A DNA stretch of 64,000 nt from Rhodococcus sp. OK302 (GTDB taxonomy: Bacteria > Actinomycetota > Actinomycetes > Mycobacteriales > Mycobacteriaceae), in assembly GCF_002245895.1 (NCBI RefSeq), contig NZ_NPJZ01000002.1, positions 496,001 to 560,000 of the forward strand, given 5' to 3'. Both the position numbers and the translations under genes were made by a program. Below the pieces are notes generated by a model. The model was not told where the DNA came from. It ran no database searches and saw nothing but the letters and a program-made list of their open reading frames with translations. Of the stretch, positions 8,958 through 18,504 are shown piece after piece; the stretch's first letter is position 1, and each line of letters starts with the position of its first letter.

Positions 8958-10022
8958 TCAGAGCAGAGTCGCGAGCGCTTCCTGCAGGCCTGGGTAAGTG
9001 GGGTCTTCGGCCAAAACTTTCTCGATGTTTTTGCGCGCGGCGGCTTTCCGGTTCTGGGAGAGATCGACCTGCGCCCGTTCGAGCAATGCGCGATGTCGTA
9101 CTTCGGAAGCGCGGGATCGGATCCGCAGTGCTTCTTTGAAGCTTTCGCGTGCGGCTTCGTTGTATCCGAGTTGCGCGAAGGCTCGCCCGCGCAGTGCGAA
9201 CAGTAATGCGGTGGCGTCGTCTTCGTTGGTGACGCCGTTGGTCAGGTCGATGACGTCTTGGTGTCGGTCGGCGGAGCTGTAGAGGTCTGCCAACGAGAGT
9301 GCTGCGTGGGCTGTGGGGTTTGCGTGTTCGACTGTCCAGATTGCGGCGGGGAGGTCGCCGGCACTTTGGTGGAGTTCGGCGGTGGCGAGGATGTGGACGT
9401 CGTCGCTGATGCGCAGGTCGGCGGTGACGCCGTGGACGATTTCCACCGGCCACCTGCGTTCGGTGAGGTATCGCTGGACGAAGGGATCTGCGGACAGGTT
9501 CACGTGTTGGGCGACGACCCATCCGAGGAGGGAACGCGCTCGTTGGGCGGCAGCGGGGTTGGTGTCGGCGAATTCGAAGTGCAGCAATCCTTCCAGTGCC
9601 GCGGCGAGGATCCGCACGTTGGGGGCGGTGTGCCCGTGGCGTTGGGCGGCGCCGACGAAGTCGGTTGGTGTCCGCGAGTGCAGGATCTGGAACAGTTCGC
9701 GTTCCCCTGCGGGTGCAGAGGGAGGTGGCATCACCGGTAGCGGCGGTGGGGGCGGAAGCTGGGGGATGGGCGCTGCCGGGGTGTTGGCTGCCTGTCGGCG
9801 GGGTGCGGTCGGGGTGCTTGTCGATCGGGATCGGTTGCCGCCGATCGTCGATTGATGTGAGAGCCCGGTACCTGGCACGGACAGGGTGCGGCTGACACGG
9901 CCGTTGGCGTGCTTGGTGATTCGGGCGCCCTTGACGCCTGCGGAGTATCCGATGCCACTGCGGCTGACGTTGACACGGACCCCGGGGACGATCTGGATGC
10001 TTTTGCGGAATCTGAAACCCAT
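8958..10022 (-). CDS. DUF4236 domain protein with TPR-like C-terminus
   Basis: 354 residues. The N-terminal ~55 residues (MGFRFRKSIQIVPGVRVNVS, SGIGYSAGVKGARIT) are a classic DUF4236 domain. A Pro-rich linker follows (PAAPIPQLPPPPPLP). The C-terminal 220 residues are alpha-helical with tetratricopeptide-like units (TALLFALRGRAFAQLGYNEA, ALLERAQVDLSQNRKAAARK). It lies 9 bp downstream of a TerD gene on the same strand, so the two are surely one operon. DUF4236 proteins often accompany TerD in actinobacteria; a role in envelope or stress responses is inference. Confidence 0.9.
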   Translation of the reverse strand: MGFRFRKSIQIVPGVRVNVSRSGIGYSAGVKGARITKHANGRVSRTLSVPGTGLSHQSTIGGNRSRSTSTPTAPRRQAANTPAAPIPQLPPPPPLPVMPPPSAPAGERELFQILHSRTPTDFVGAAQRHGHTAPNVRILAAALEGLLHFEFADTNPAAAQRARSLLGWVVAQHVNLSADPFVQRYLTERRWPVEIVHGVTADLRISDDVHILATAELHQSAGDLPAAIWTVEHANPTAHAALSLADLYSSADRHQDVIDLTNGVTNEDDATALLFALRGRAFAQLGYNEAARESFKEALRIRSRASEVRHRALLERAQVDLSQNRKAAARKNIEKVLAEDPTYPGLQEALATLL

Positions 10023-10031
10023 GATCGGCTC

Positions 10032-10664
10032 CTACAGTTCGTATCCGGCGGGGACCGGTGGGTTGGACCAGTCGATGGGCGGTGGACCGTGAACTAATGG
10101 TGCGGCAACGGTTTCGGAGGTCTGGGCATCGGTGTCGTCATCGACGGTGACACCGAAATCGCGGGCCAAACCGGAGAGTCCGTCGTGGTAACCCTGACCG
10201 ACGGCGCGGATCTTCCAGTGGTGGTCGCGGCGATAGATTTCGACGGTGACAGCGGCGGTTTCGCTGCTCCAGTCGTCGATGGTGAACATGGCAAGCGTGT
10301 TGCCGGCTGGGTCGTGGACGGTGATGTCTGCTGCTCTGAGGTCGGCGAGAGTTGCCGGGGCTGGGGCATCGAGACTGAGAACGATCGCAATGCGCTCGAT
10401 CTCCTGATCGAGGCGGTGCAGGTCGACGGTGATGCGGTCCTCGATGGATGTTCCGGCAAGGCGTTTGCCGCCGTGGTGGGTGGAATCGTCTCGGGACTCA
10501 GCTTGGTTGTAGAACACGAAATCAAAGTCCCCACGCACCTTCCCGTCGGCGGCGAGCAGAAGCGCCGACAAGTCGGCGTCGATCAGGGGACGTTGCTCCC
10601 ACACGCAGACCACCGTGATCTCGCCCTGATCGAGTGGGGCGTTCTGACCTTTGCTCAACTGCAC
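10032..10664 (-). CDS. TerD-family stress protein
   Basis: 210 residues from a GTG at 10664 behind AAGGGAG. It contains TerD hallmarks: MQLSKGQNAPLDQGEITVVC at the N-terminus, the calcium-binding region KVRGDFDFVFYNQAESRDDS, and the second acidic motif in EIERIAIVLSLDAP. The C-terminal extension ending WSNPPVPAGYEL is lineage-specific. TerD proteins bind calcium and take part in tellurite, phage or general stress responses. First gene of the operon with DUF4236. Confidence 0.92.
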   Translation of the reverse strand: MQLSKGQNAPLDQGEITVVCVWEQRPLIDADLSALLLAADGKVRGDFDFVFYNQAESRDDSTHHGGKRLAGTSIEDRITVDLHRLDQEIERIAIVLSLDAPAPATLADLRAADITVHDPAGNTLAMFTIDDWSSETAAVTVEIYRRDHHWKIRAVGQGYHDGLSGLARDFGVTVDDDTDAQTSETVAAPLVHGPPPIDWSNPPVPAGYEL

Positions 10665-10700
10665 GTGATGCGCTCCCTTGTCGTACCGGCTACCGCTACA

Positions 10701-11117
10701 TCAAATCAGGGTTGCTCCCGGGATACACGCTCGGCGGCCAACAACAACGCACCCAGAGCTGTCCAAGACCGTGAAACCCGCAGCAGCACAGTGCGAATCG
10801 GACGATTTTCGGGGCATGCAGCACAGTCCCCGGATTCGTCGGAGAATGTTGACCAGCTTCATCGCCTGCTGAGGACGGCTGGCCGGTCGATCTCGGGTGA
10901 AGAACACGAACCGTCCGCGACGCACTGACTGTGCTGCAGTGGCATCCGATTCGCATGGTGGAACTGGCATCCGTACCGCTTCTTCGCAAGCGACCGGTTC
11001 GAGGTTCACGGCAGTGCCTTGCACAATCAACGCAGTGACCAGGGCGTGTCCGTCGAGGAGAGGTGCGCCGTAGAGATGTGCGAACGGACCGGCGGTATAC
11101 CGGAACAGAATGCCCAA
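10701..11117 (-). CDS. Hypothetical protein upstream of TerD gene
   Basis: A 138-codon frame with reasonable actinobacterial codon use lies 36 bp upstream of the TerD gene on the same strand. The start would be TTG at 11117, or an internal GTG. It begins with a hydrophobic stretch and contains six cysteines (for example CEEAVRMPVPPCESD and GLCCMP). I recognise no domain and see no strong ribosome site. It may be spurious. Confidence 0.3.
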   Translation of the reverse strand: MGILFRYTAGPFAHLYGAPLLDGHALVTALIVQGTAVNLEPVACEEAVRMPVPPCESDATAAQSVRRGRFVFFTRDRPASRPQQAMKLVNILRRIRGLCCMPRKSSDSHCAAAGFTVLDSSGCVVVGRRACIPGATLI

Positions 11118-11256
11118 AACAGGTTTCGCTGCAACGCTTTTCGGCTAACGTGACAGTGCCCTCAGTGAGGACGAACTACATGCCAGGATGTCGGAAGTAC
11201 GTTCCCGACTCAATCGAGACTGAAAATCGCTGCGCCCCACAGAAACCTGGACGCAG

Positions 11257-11922
11257 TCACGTCTGGACGACGCCGACCACCGGCGCAAAGTCACACGGCG
11301 GCAACCCATTGCTCGTATTGTCGAGCACGCTACCGAAAACCACGAACACGACGGTGCCTCGGCCCGTGTCGAGTGTGTTGGACAGAGTCACGATGTAGTC
11401 AGCCGGGCGCTGCTGATGGAGCGGCGCACGTCCGGATGCCATGGTGCTCAGATTGACCCACGCAACCTCGAGCAGGTCAGCTTGGCGGGGCGAGGACATC
11501 GCCGTGTTCATGGCGCTGAAAAACACATTCACCTGGCGCGGAGCGATGATCGGCACCGGCAGACTCTCGTCGACCGCGGGACCCGCAATCGCTTGGGCAA
11601 TGCCGACCGAGTAGTTGTCGCTGCCAAATCCGCTCGGTAGGCAATCGGCCGCCGCCGTGTCGTATAGGAAAGGCTGGGCCTGTCCTTCTGCCAGGTGCAC
11701 GGACCTCGGAAAATAGTTGTATCGAGGAGCCCCGCCGGCGATCCGTGAGAGCGTCGTCGCGACTGACGCTGCAGTTCGGGTACTGATCGGCATCGCTGCG
11801 GATTGCAACGCGGCCGATACTGCCGCCGCGTCGCCCTGAGGTTGGGCGTTGGCCTGAGCCGGGCCGGTTACAGCCATGACAACACCGACACACGCCGTCA
11901 GTCCTGCAATCCGTTTGTGCAT
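11257..11922 (-). CDS. Secreted protein of unknown function
   Basis: 221 residues with the ATG at 11922. The signal peptide is MHKRIAGLTACVGVVMAVTG ending PAQANAQ. The mature part holds an Ala/Ser-rich helix region, GAPRYNYFPRSVHLAEGQAQ, one early Cys (AADCLPSGFG) and one late Cys (GLPPCDFAPV) that could pair, and a final beta segment GRGTVVFVVFGSVLD. It resembles exported Ala/Val-rich proteins of Corynebacteriales, but no family is certain. Transcribed away from the DUF2637 relic. Confidence 0.75.
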   Translation of the reverse strand: MHKRIAGLTACVGVVMAVTGPAQANAQPQGDAAAVSAALQSAAMPISTRTAASVATTLSRIAGGAPRYNYFPRSVHLAEGQAQPFLYDTAAADCLPSGFGSDNYSVGIAQAIAGPAVDESLPVPIIAPRQVNVFFSAMNTAMSSPRQADLLEVAWVNLSTMASGRAPLHQQRPADYIVTLSNTLDTGRGTVVFVVFGSVLDNTSNGLPPCDFAPVVGVVQT

Positions 11923-11950
11923 GCCTGAACAGTAATGCGAACAGTCTGTT

Positions 11951-12897
11951 TTGGTTTGGGTGGCGCGCAGTAGTCCGGTGCTGGCGCGCCTTGCACGACA
12001 AGCAAAGATCCCCGAACGCCTTGCGTGGATCTTTCCCGTCATCGTCGACAGCGCAATCCTCGGCTCCACCATCGCGATCGTTTTCCTCAGCAAGCTCAAA
12101 ACCAGCATCTGGGACAAAGGCTTCTACATCGCCCTCGCCGGCAGCGTCGTCGCGATCAGCATCCTCGGCAACGCCTACCACGCATTCCACGCCGCAGTCG
12201 CCGCACACACACAGATAGCAGCGGGGGAGAAGTCGGATACGTACCCCTCGAACCCGCGATCGCGGCCCTCATCGCAGTCATCCCTCCCGTATTCGTCCTG
12301 GTATTCACGCACGGCATCGGAATCTTGATCAAAGCCACCGGCATCGCGTACAGCGACTACCGAACGCAGATCGACAACCACAACGCCGTCCCCGCCATCG
12401 CCGCCGGCGAGGACGCCACGCAAACCCCGGGAAGCCACGCACCCGCGGCAGGCTTTGCAGTCGCAGCGGATACCGCGCAAAGCCTAAAGAGCACCGACAA
12501 CGCGGCCGACAGCTCTACACATGAAATGCAACCCGACAACCGAATCGCCGACATCGATATTGCCGACGCGGACGTTCAGGCGAACACTTTGCCCGCCAGT
12601 GCACTCGAGCCGGACCTCTTTGCCGAACTCGAAGCGTTCATCGCAACATCCGATCTCCCTGACAAGAACACGAAAATCGTATTGCCAGAAGAATATTCAG
12701 AAACAGTAGTTGACGCGCTGACATCAGGTTGCGCTGTTAACAACCTGCACTACCGGCCGCGGATACGCAGAACACCACAGGCTTCTCTCCTACGCCGATT
12801 GTGCGGGCCGCCAAGGCGGTTGGATCACCCCCGCGATCAACGCCGTCACGTTCGACATCCTGTCGATGCGACGATGCGGTTCGCTTTCCGAAAATAG
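11951..12897 (+). pseudogene. DUF2637 membrane protein, truncated and frameshifted
   Basis: The first frame gives RLAWIFPVIVDSAILGSTIA, KGFYIALAGSVVAISILGNA and YHAFHAAVAAHTQ, typical of DUF2637 membrane proteins of actinobacterial mobile DNA. The N-terminal helix is absent. Near 12225-12240 a one-base shift moves the sequence to another frame, which continues GEVGYVPLEPAIAALIAVIP and a third membrane segment, then an acidic C-terminal region (DLFAELEAFIATSDLPDKN). The last ~60 codons look out of frame again. Most likely a decayed plasmid-type gene. Confidence 0.75.
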
Positions 12898-12949
12898 TGA
12901 CCTGGATATAGTCGATACGATCCATTCAAGTTTTTTCGGGAAGGCGTCC

Positions 12950-13858
12950 ATGGCCCTAGTCGACGTGAACGACACAATGTCCTCCATCCAACCGACAAGT
13001 GCACAGTCCAACAAGGACCTGCCGCCGTCAATGGTCGAACGAATGACGCTGATCCTCGATGCGTTCGACGACCGCGCCGCACGACTCACCCTCGAAGAAG
13101 TTGCGTGCCGCGCCCGGCTACCCCGCTCGACCGTCCACCGCATCCTCGACCAGCTCGTCAAACTCGACTGGGTCGTCCACGAGTCCTTCGGCTACTACCT
13201 CGGCCGACGCGCCCTCGGACCGGACGGCGGCGACGGCAGCCACAGCCGAATTCGCGCTGCCGCAGCACCACTGCTGCACGAACTGCACCTGAAAACCGGA
13301 ATGGTCGTACATCTCTCGGTTCTCGACGAGTGCGAGAGCGTCTACCTCGACAAAGTAGGCGGGCAGTTCGCTGCGGCGTTACCCTCTCGCGTCGGCGGCC
13401 GCATCCCCGCGCATTCGACGGCAGGCGGCAAGGCGATGCTGGCATGGATCGATCCCGAACGGGTCGATGCTCTGTTCGGTACGACTCTCCCTCGCTGTAC
13501 AGCGAACACCATCACCGGTATCGCAGTACTGCATCAGGAACTGAACCGGATCCGTCAGCGTCGGGGCCTGGCCTTCGAGCGCGGCGAATCGGCATCCGGG
13601 GTTGCCTGCGCAGCGTCGGCGATTCGCGGTCACGCGGGTCCGGTCGCCAGCATCGCATTGTGCGCAGACCTTCGCACCGCTCAGCTCGAGCGAGTAGCTC
13701 CATTGGTGATCCATGCGGCTCGTGAGGTCTCGCGAGCGTTGTACCCGGAATTGGGTGCTACCCGCCGTAGCCCTAAGGCTCCTCCGGTTCCCGTGAACAC
13801 GTTTTCCGCGGAGACGATGGATCGCCTCATGGCAGTGTCGTCCGAGCACTGGACCTGA
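12950..13858 (+). CDS. IclR-family transcriptional regulator
   Basis: 302 residues from ATG 12950, chosen because GGGAAGG precedes it by six bases; an ATG at 12977 is the alternative. N-terminal winged helix: MTLILDAFDDRAARLTLEEV, RARLPRSTVHRILDQLVKLD. The IclR effector domain follows: HLKTGMVVHLSVLDECESVY, HSTAGGKAMLAWIDPERVDA, and GVACAASAIRGHAGPVASIA. IclR proteins usually control a nearby catabolic operon. No catabolic gene is adjacent on the plus strand; alkB is the nearest, 0.4 kb away on the other strand. A link to alkB is possible but unproven. Confidence 0.92.
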   Translation: MALVDVNDTMSSIQPTSAQSNKDLPPSMVERMTLILDAFDDRAARLTLEEVACRARLPRSTVHRILDQLVKLDWVVHESFGYYLGRRALGPDGGDGSHSRIRAAAAPLLHELHLKTGMVVHLSVLDECESVYLDKVGGQFAAALPSRVGGRIPAHSTAGGKAMLAWIDPERVDALFGTTLPRCTANTITGIAVLHQELNRIRQRRGLAFERGESASGVACAASAIRGHAGPVASIALCADLRTAQLERVAPLVIHAAREVSRALYPELGATRRSPKAPPVPVNTFSAETMDRLMAVSSEHWT

Positions 13859-14004
13859 ACCATTTTCGATCGACACTGCTCAACGCAGTTTCAGCTCTCG
13901 TAGCGTCGGAGCATTGTCGGCGTCATGCACCCATCGTCCGGAGAACCCGTGGCGCTCGAATTGCCCCCTTACTACGTGATTGGTCCCGAACGGTGCGTTG
14001 ACCC

Positions 14005-14274
14005 TTAGCGACCAAGTTTCGCTTTTCGTCTACGGGCGGCAGCGGTTGCACAAAGGTAGCGCTCGGCGGCGGTGTAGTCGGTGGTCGTGCCGTCCCGATC
14101 GGTACTTCGGGTGATCAGTGCGAGGTACCGACGGCGGATTGCTGCGGCGTCGGGTTGTCCACGGAGAAATTCCACTGCCGCGATGCTTTCCGGGCTGGGT
14201 GGCGTTCCCCTGCGATGCCGCGTTTCGGCGGGGACCGGGCCACCTGGACCCGTCCTACTGCTGTCGCCGTTCAC
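14005..14274 (-). CDS. Small basic protein overlapping alkB
   Basis: 89 residues from a GTG at 14274 that overlaps the alkB TGA (GTGA), so it is translationally coupled. The Arg-rich sequence contains SIAAVEFLRGQPDAAAIRRR and ERYLCATAAARRRKAKLGR. It has a single Cys and is not a rubredoxin, which is what normally follows alkB. Function unknown; the coupling suggests a helper or expression role. Confidence 0.65.
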   Translation of the reverse strand: MNGDSSRTGPGGPVPAETRHRRGTPPSPESIAAVEFLRGQPDAAAIRRRYLALITRSTDRDGTTTDYTAAERYLCATAAARRRKAKLGR

Positions 14275-15413
14275 GGCTGCGTGGTTCGGGTATTGACGCG
14301 CGTGAGGTCGTGGTCGTAGTAGTCCAGGACACGGTGGTCCATGAGCCGCCTCCACAACGGCGGTATCCACGCGCACACGATCATCACCGCGTACCCCGCC
14401 GGCAGTTGCGGCGCAGTCGCGTTGCCACGTAGCGACTGGTACCGAAGGCGCGGGTTCGCGTGATGGTCACTGTGGCGTTGGAGTTGGTAGAGGAACAGAT
14501 TGCTCACGAGGCGGTCACTGTTCCAACTGTCCTCGGGGCGCACTTTCACGAAGCTGCCGTCAGGTCTGCGGTTGCGCAGCAGTCCGTAATGCTCGAGATA
14601 GTTCGCGGCCTCGAGGAACGAGATCCCGGCGAAGGCCTGCAGCAGCAGCCATGGGGTGATCTGCCAGCCGAATGCTGCGATCAACGCGCCGAACACGGCG
14701 ATGCTCATCGCCGAGGTCTGCACAATGGCGTTCGCCGGACTCCAGGCCCGTTTTCCCCGCCGGCGTAGGCGCGCCGTTTCGATCTGCCAGCCCGACGTCA
14801 ACCCGCCGATGACACTGCGTGGCAGGAACGCCCAGAACGATTCGCCGAACCGGGCGCTGGCCGGGTCCTGCGGGGTCGCCACCCGGACATGATGGCCGTG
14901 GTTGTGTTCGACGAAGAAATGCCCGTAGAGCGATTGAGCGAGAACGATTTTCGCCAACCAACGCTCGACGGTGTCATTCTTGTGTCCGAGTTCGTGGGCG
15001 GCGTTGATTCCGACGCCGGCGACGACACCCACGGTCATCGCGAGGGCGATCTTCTCTCCCGTGGCCATCGGGGCGTGTACCCAGCACCAGCAGGCGAAGA
15101 CCAGCCCCGCATACTGGAACGGCACGAAAAAGTAAGTACACCAACGATAGTAGCGGTCTTTCTGGAGCAGCGGGATCGCATCGTCGGGTGGGCTCTGGCC
15201 GTCTTCGCCGGCAATGAGATCGGCTATTGGAATGACCAAAACCAGGATCCAAGCGCCCGTGGCCCAGAACAAACCCAGGTGCAGGTGTTCGACGAGGAAC
15301 CAGGACAGGAACGGGCTCAGGGGGATCAGCAGTCCCAACGGCCACCAGTAGCGTTTCCGGTCTCGCCAGCGGGGAGGGGTGACTGTCTCGGGTACAGCGG
15401 GTTTAGAGGTCAT
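14271..15413 (-). CDS. alkB: Alkane 1-monooxygenase (AlkB, integral membrane)
   Basis: 380 residues from ATG 15413. All the diiron histidine boxes are present: HELGHK (~140), EHNHGHH (~169), NYLEHYG (~270) and LQRHSDHHA (~311). Six membrane helices are visible. AlkB hydroxylates the terminal carbon of medium-chain n-alkanes using electrons from rubredoxin and rubredoxin reductase. No rubredoxin gene is nearby, as for the stand-alone AlkB3/AlkB4 type paralogues of Rhodococcus, so electron delivery must come from elsewhere. The first step of alkane catabolism; substrate length cannot be told here. Confidence 0.95.
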   Translation of the reverse strand: MTSKPAVPETVTPPRWRDRKRYWWPLGLLIPLSPFLSWFLVEHLHLGLFWATGAWILVLVIPIADLIAGEDGQSPPDDAIPLLQKDRYYRWCTYFFVPFQYAGLVFACWCWVHAPMATGEKIALAMTVGVVAGVGINAAHELGHKNDTVERWLAKIVLAQSLYGHFFVEHNHGHHVRVATPQDPASARFGESFWAFLPRSVIGGLTSGWQIETARLRRRGKRAWSPANAIVQTSAMSIAVFGALIAAFGWQITPWLLLQAFAGISFLEAANYLEHYGLLRNRRPDGSFVKVRPEDSWNSDRLVSNLFLYQLQRHSDHHANPRLRYQSLRGNATAPQLPAGYAVMIVCAWIPPLWRRLMDHRVLDYYDHDLTRVNTRTTQP

Positions 15414-16865
15414 CAAGATAGTCCGAGCAGGTGCAGCACTACGGTGGGGCTCCGGTCTTTAGACGAACATGTAACCGATGTATCCCATTCCGCCGCAATA
15501 AGTTACATGTGCACCGAGCCGCAGGGTGATGATCGAACACCGAAATGGCCGTGAGTGTGCGTTCTCGGCGCCCTGTCGGCCATCTGGCGACAGGGCGCCT
15601 CGGTTCTGTCGAGGTCGTCGGGGAGATGTGAAAGCTGTCAATGATGTTGCAGCAGAGCTTCGATCGGAGATATGTGCTTTTGGGCCGAGCGGCGATCCGG
15701 CCCTATCGCGGTAGTTGTACGTCTGCTTTCCGCGGGGCGTAGGTACATTTGCGCGGGTGACAGACGTCATAACGTATTTTGTCGGGGAGTCCTGTGGAAT
15801 CGCTGCTGCGGAAGGAGGCTCGAAGGACCGTCTCTGGCAGGTCCTGGCCGGGTTGCACTGCGCCACCTGTCAACGTGATGTGGTCTGGCTTCGATCGTGG
15901 TGAAGGCCTGCTATCGACGCCTACCCGTCGAACCCGGTGCGTCGAGGATGAAACAGCACGCAGAACGGGCTACGCAATGCGGCGATGGCAGGGCGCCGAC
16001 GAGGAGTGCCCAATGGCGGGCCGGCTACAGGAAGCAGTCTGGCCTGTGCCGGACGGTCTCGACGGCCACACAAGGTAGGGGACCGACGAGGCCGGTAAGA
16101 CGCCAGCGGCAACATCAACGCTTACACTTCGACCATACATGTAAACCTCCTGATGTCGTCGCGGGCTCGATCCGATCATCATCGGAGGTTCCGCGAACCG
16201 AACGCGGCGGTATCGCAGCAAGATGCGACCCGCCAGGGTCTTCCACCCCCCGGTGCCGAGCTGGACCGGGAGATCAATCGTGTCGAGGGTGCAACGCCTC
16301 GTTCATGCTCTCCACCCCGCGCGCATGCGCCGACAGGTCCGCCCGCGCGGACCGCACCACGGCACTGCGACTGCGTGACCCCGACTCCTCCGAGTCCCCA
16401 TCTGAGTTCGGCACGCCGTCGTCGCGGTGTCCTCGGGCATTACCGGACTCCTCCCGATCCGCCTGCGCACGAAGCAAGGATTCTGATTTCGGGGTATTTC
16501 GCATCAGAGCATTATTCCAGAATCAGGCCCGCCGCCGGCAACCTGTCCGCCGCCACCGCCGGGTTCCGGCCCCTACCTCGCGGTATCTGCCTGCCGGCGT
16601 AGCTCTCGCGGCGGATGGAAAATTTCTGTAGCGATGAGGGTAGACATTCGCATTTACCTGTTGTAGTTTTTCTCTCGTACCGAGAGAACGAATCAAGAGG
16701 TGCGGGAGAAATGAACTACCCGCAAGCAGTACCGCAGGGCAGGGCAGCGTCGAGGTCGAAAAGTTGTGTTCGAGTGTGTGGCCTCGGCAGCCCCTTGAGA
16801 GCGGCTACCGGACAGCAGAGTCCGGCAGCTCGAAAGAGTGCAGTTGTGTAAGGAAGTTCAACCCA
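15414..16865. other. Long region without a supported gene
   Basis: Several overlapping open frames exist on both strands, but none has a recognisable domain or consistent coding signature. A perfect 12-base hairpin lies at 15567-15599. The rest looks like upstream regulatory or decayed DNA between alkB and the MerR gene. Confidence 0.4.
15567..15599. repeat. Perfect inverted repeat
   Basis: Arms GGCGCCCTGTCG (15567-15578) and CGACAGGGCGCC (15588-15599) with a nine-base loop. No T-run follows on either strand, so it could be an operator, an RNA hairpin or a weak terminator. Confidence 0.6.
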
Positions 16866-16897
16866 GACCCCCGGCGTCCTCCACGGCGCCGGGGGTC
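16866..16897 (+). promoter_or_regulatory. GC-rich leader hairpin before MerR-type gene
   Basis: Arms GACCCCCGGCG (16866-16876) and CGCCGGGGGTC (16887-16897). The stem ends eight bases before the chosen TTG start, so it would hide the ribosome site or attenuate transcription. An attenuator, or an RNA thermosensor in view of the cold-shock gene downstream, is a possibility only. Confidence 0.45.
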
Positions 16898-16904
16898 CCG
16901 TCCG

Positions 16905-17282
16905 TTGACCGAAAGAAGACATCCAATTCAGGCTGAAGTACCCGGCAGTGCACTGTCCGGAAAATTCGACGACGAGGACTACCCGGCGTACAGCATGGGC
17001 CAGGCTGCTGAGCTTCTCGGTGTCCGGCAAGCGTTCCTGCGCAGTCTCGATGCCGCGAAATTGCTCACCCCGCAGCGGTCCGGCGGCGGGCATCGCCGCT
17101 ACTCCCGTTACCAACTCCGTCTCGCTGCCCGCGCCCACGAGCTCGTCGCGGAAGGCACCGCTCTGGAGTCGGCGTGCCGGATCATCATCCTCGAAGACCA
17201 ACTCGCGGAAGCTCGCCGTATCAACGCCGAACTCCAGGACGCCCAGCAGTGGGAGAACGGGCCCGGTACTCCGCCCGAATGA
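16905..17282 (+). CDS. MerR-family regulator (HspR-like DNA-binding domain)
   Basis: 125 residues from a TTG at 16905; the start is uncertain because no ATG or GTG gives a full domain. The MerR helix-turn-helix is clear: AYSMGQAAELLGVRQAFLRS, DAAKLLTPQRSGGGHRRYSR, and helix YQLRLAARAHELVAEGTALE. A C-terminal coiled coil follows (IIILEDQLAEARRINAELQD), which usually mediates dimerisation. No effector-domain cysteines are seen. A cold-shock gene 131 bp downstream on the same strand suggests stress-related control. Confidence 0.85.
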   Translation: MTERRHPIQAEVPGSALSGKFDDEDYPAYSMGQAAELLGVRQAFLRSLDAAKLLTPQRSGGGHRRYSRYQLRLAARAHELVAEGTALESACRIIILEDQLAEARRINAELQDAQQWENGPGTPPE

Positions 17283-17413
17283 TTCCGATCCCGAGGCGCC
17301 GGCCCCTGCATATTCACTCCGCAGTGACCGCCGACTTGTACGGCGTGGGAGGATAGAGCCATCGAGATCGGGACTTCGATGTGAAACCCGGATCGATTTT
17401 GTTGGGAGTTTGT

Positions 17414-17617
17414 ATGGCGCAGGGCATCGTGAAGTGGTTCAACGGCGAAAAGGGCTTCGGTTTCATCGCCCCCGACGACGGAACACCGGACGTGTTCGTT
17501 CACTTCTCTGAGATCTCGGGCAGCGGCTACAAGTCGCTGGATGAGAACCAGCGTGTCGAATACCAGGTCGGCCAGGGCCAGAAGGGCCCGCAGGCCACCG
17601 ATGTGCGCACTGTCTAG
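17414..17617 (+). CDS. Cold-shock protein (CspA family)
   Basis: 67 residues beginning [20 protein letters not shown], with both RNA-binding motifs (KGFGFI and VFVHFSEI). The length is standard. The ATG at 17414 is preceded by GGGAG. It is an OB-fold single-stranded nucleic-acid chaperone that melts RNA structure at low temperature or under stress. Followed by a terminator. Confidence 0.97.
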   Translation: MAQGIVKWFNGEKGFGFIAPDDGTPDVFVHFSEISGSGYKSLDENQRVEYQVGQGQKGPQATDVRTV

Positions 17618-17634
17618 TCAAAGACCATAAGGAG

Positions 17635-17667
17635 AGGGTCGCCCCCGCAAGGGTGCGGCCCTTTTCC
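17635..17667 (+). terminator. Terminator after cold-shock gene
   Basis: GGGTCGCCCCCGC, a short AA-containing loop and GGTGCGGCCC form an imperfect strong stem followed by TTTTCC. Confidence 0.75.
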
Positions 17668-17777
17668 TATGTCGCGGCGGTCTTTCGGGCTGTCAAACGA
17701 ACACTTCGACAGAACCACCACACCCGATCGCGGCCCGAGAGCACGACAGTCGGCCCGCCCAAGACAGGAATCGCGAC

Positions 17778-18422
17778 ATGACCGAGCCCATCCATCAACT
17801 ACACCCGGTCACCATGCAAGTGCATTCACACCGCCCCCGCCAACCGCGGGCAACGATTACCAAAACAAAAATTCTCGAAGCCGCTGCGCGAGCATTCGCC
17901 GACGACGGCTATGCCGCCACCTCAATGACCGATCTCGTCGCTGCCTCGTCATCGACGAAAGGTGGAATCTATTTCCACTTCGACTCGAAAGAGGCGATAG
18001 CTAGAGAACTCGTCACGCACTGGTCGAGCGCGCTTCATCATGCATACTCAGCGACACAGGAGTCACCGCAACACTCCGTCGCCGACATCATCTCGTTTTT
18101 CCGGGATCTTGCGGCCAGTGTCGCAGTCAGTTCACTGGCACGTGCCGGTCTCCGACTCGCTGCGGAAACCGGAATCGACGGCGCCCGAGAAGCATTTGCC
18201 TATTGGGTCGATATCACTAGCCTGCTCGTCGCTGCTGCGATCGAATCAGGAGAGCTCCCTGACAACTCCGTAACGCGTCAACTCGCGTGGAATCTGTGTG
18301 CGGGATTCTTCGGAACCGTCACCATCATCCGAGTCGTCGGCGACCCGGGCGATTTCACCACTCGGATGCAGAACCTGGCCGACGTGCATCTTTCGGCATG
18401 CGCGAGCGCGAAGATGAGTTGA
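17778..18422 (+). CDS. TetR-family regulator, gamma-butyrolactone-receptor-like
   Basis: 214 residues. N-terminal HTH: KTKILEAAARAFADDGYAAT, SMTDLVAASSSTKGGIYFHF and DSKEAIARELVTHW. The ligand domain has ARAGLRLAAETGIDGAREAF, the pattern of ScbR/ArpA-type receptors, but this alone does not prove a signalling role. The start at 17778 (gacATGACC) has only a weak ribosome site; an internal Met (MQVHSHRPR) is an alternative. No obvious target operon; a beta-propeller gene follows. Confidence 0.88.
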   Translation: MTEPIHQLHPVTMQVHSHRPRQPRATITKTKILEAAARAFADDGYAATSMTDLVAASSSTKGGIYFHFDSKEAIARELVTHWSSALHHAYSATQESPQHSVADIISFFRDLAASVAVSSLARAGLRLAAETGIDGAREAFAYWVDITSLLVAAAIESGELPDNSVTRQLAWNLCAGFFGTVTIIRVVGDPGDFTTRMQNLADVHLSACASAKMS

Positions 18423-18504
18423 CTTACTGCTGCTCGTTCACCGCCAGGAGCCCACCGTTCGTCGCCCGGAGCTCGCCCAACAGAGGAAAATCGGCAGTAC
18501 CTGA

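Noticed and set aside
15459..15866. 135-codon minus frame upstream of alkB
   Set aside because: No coding signature and it would contain the hairpin at 15567.
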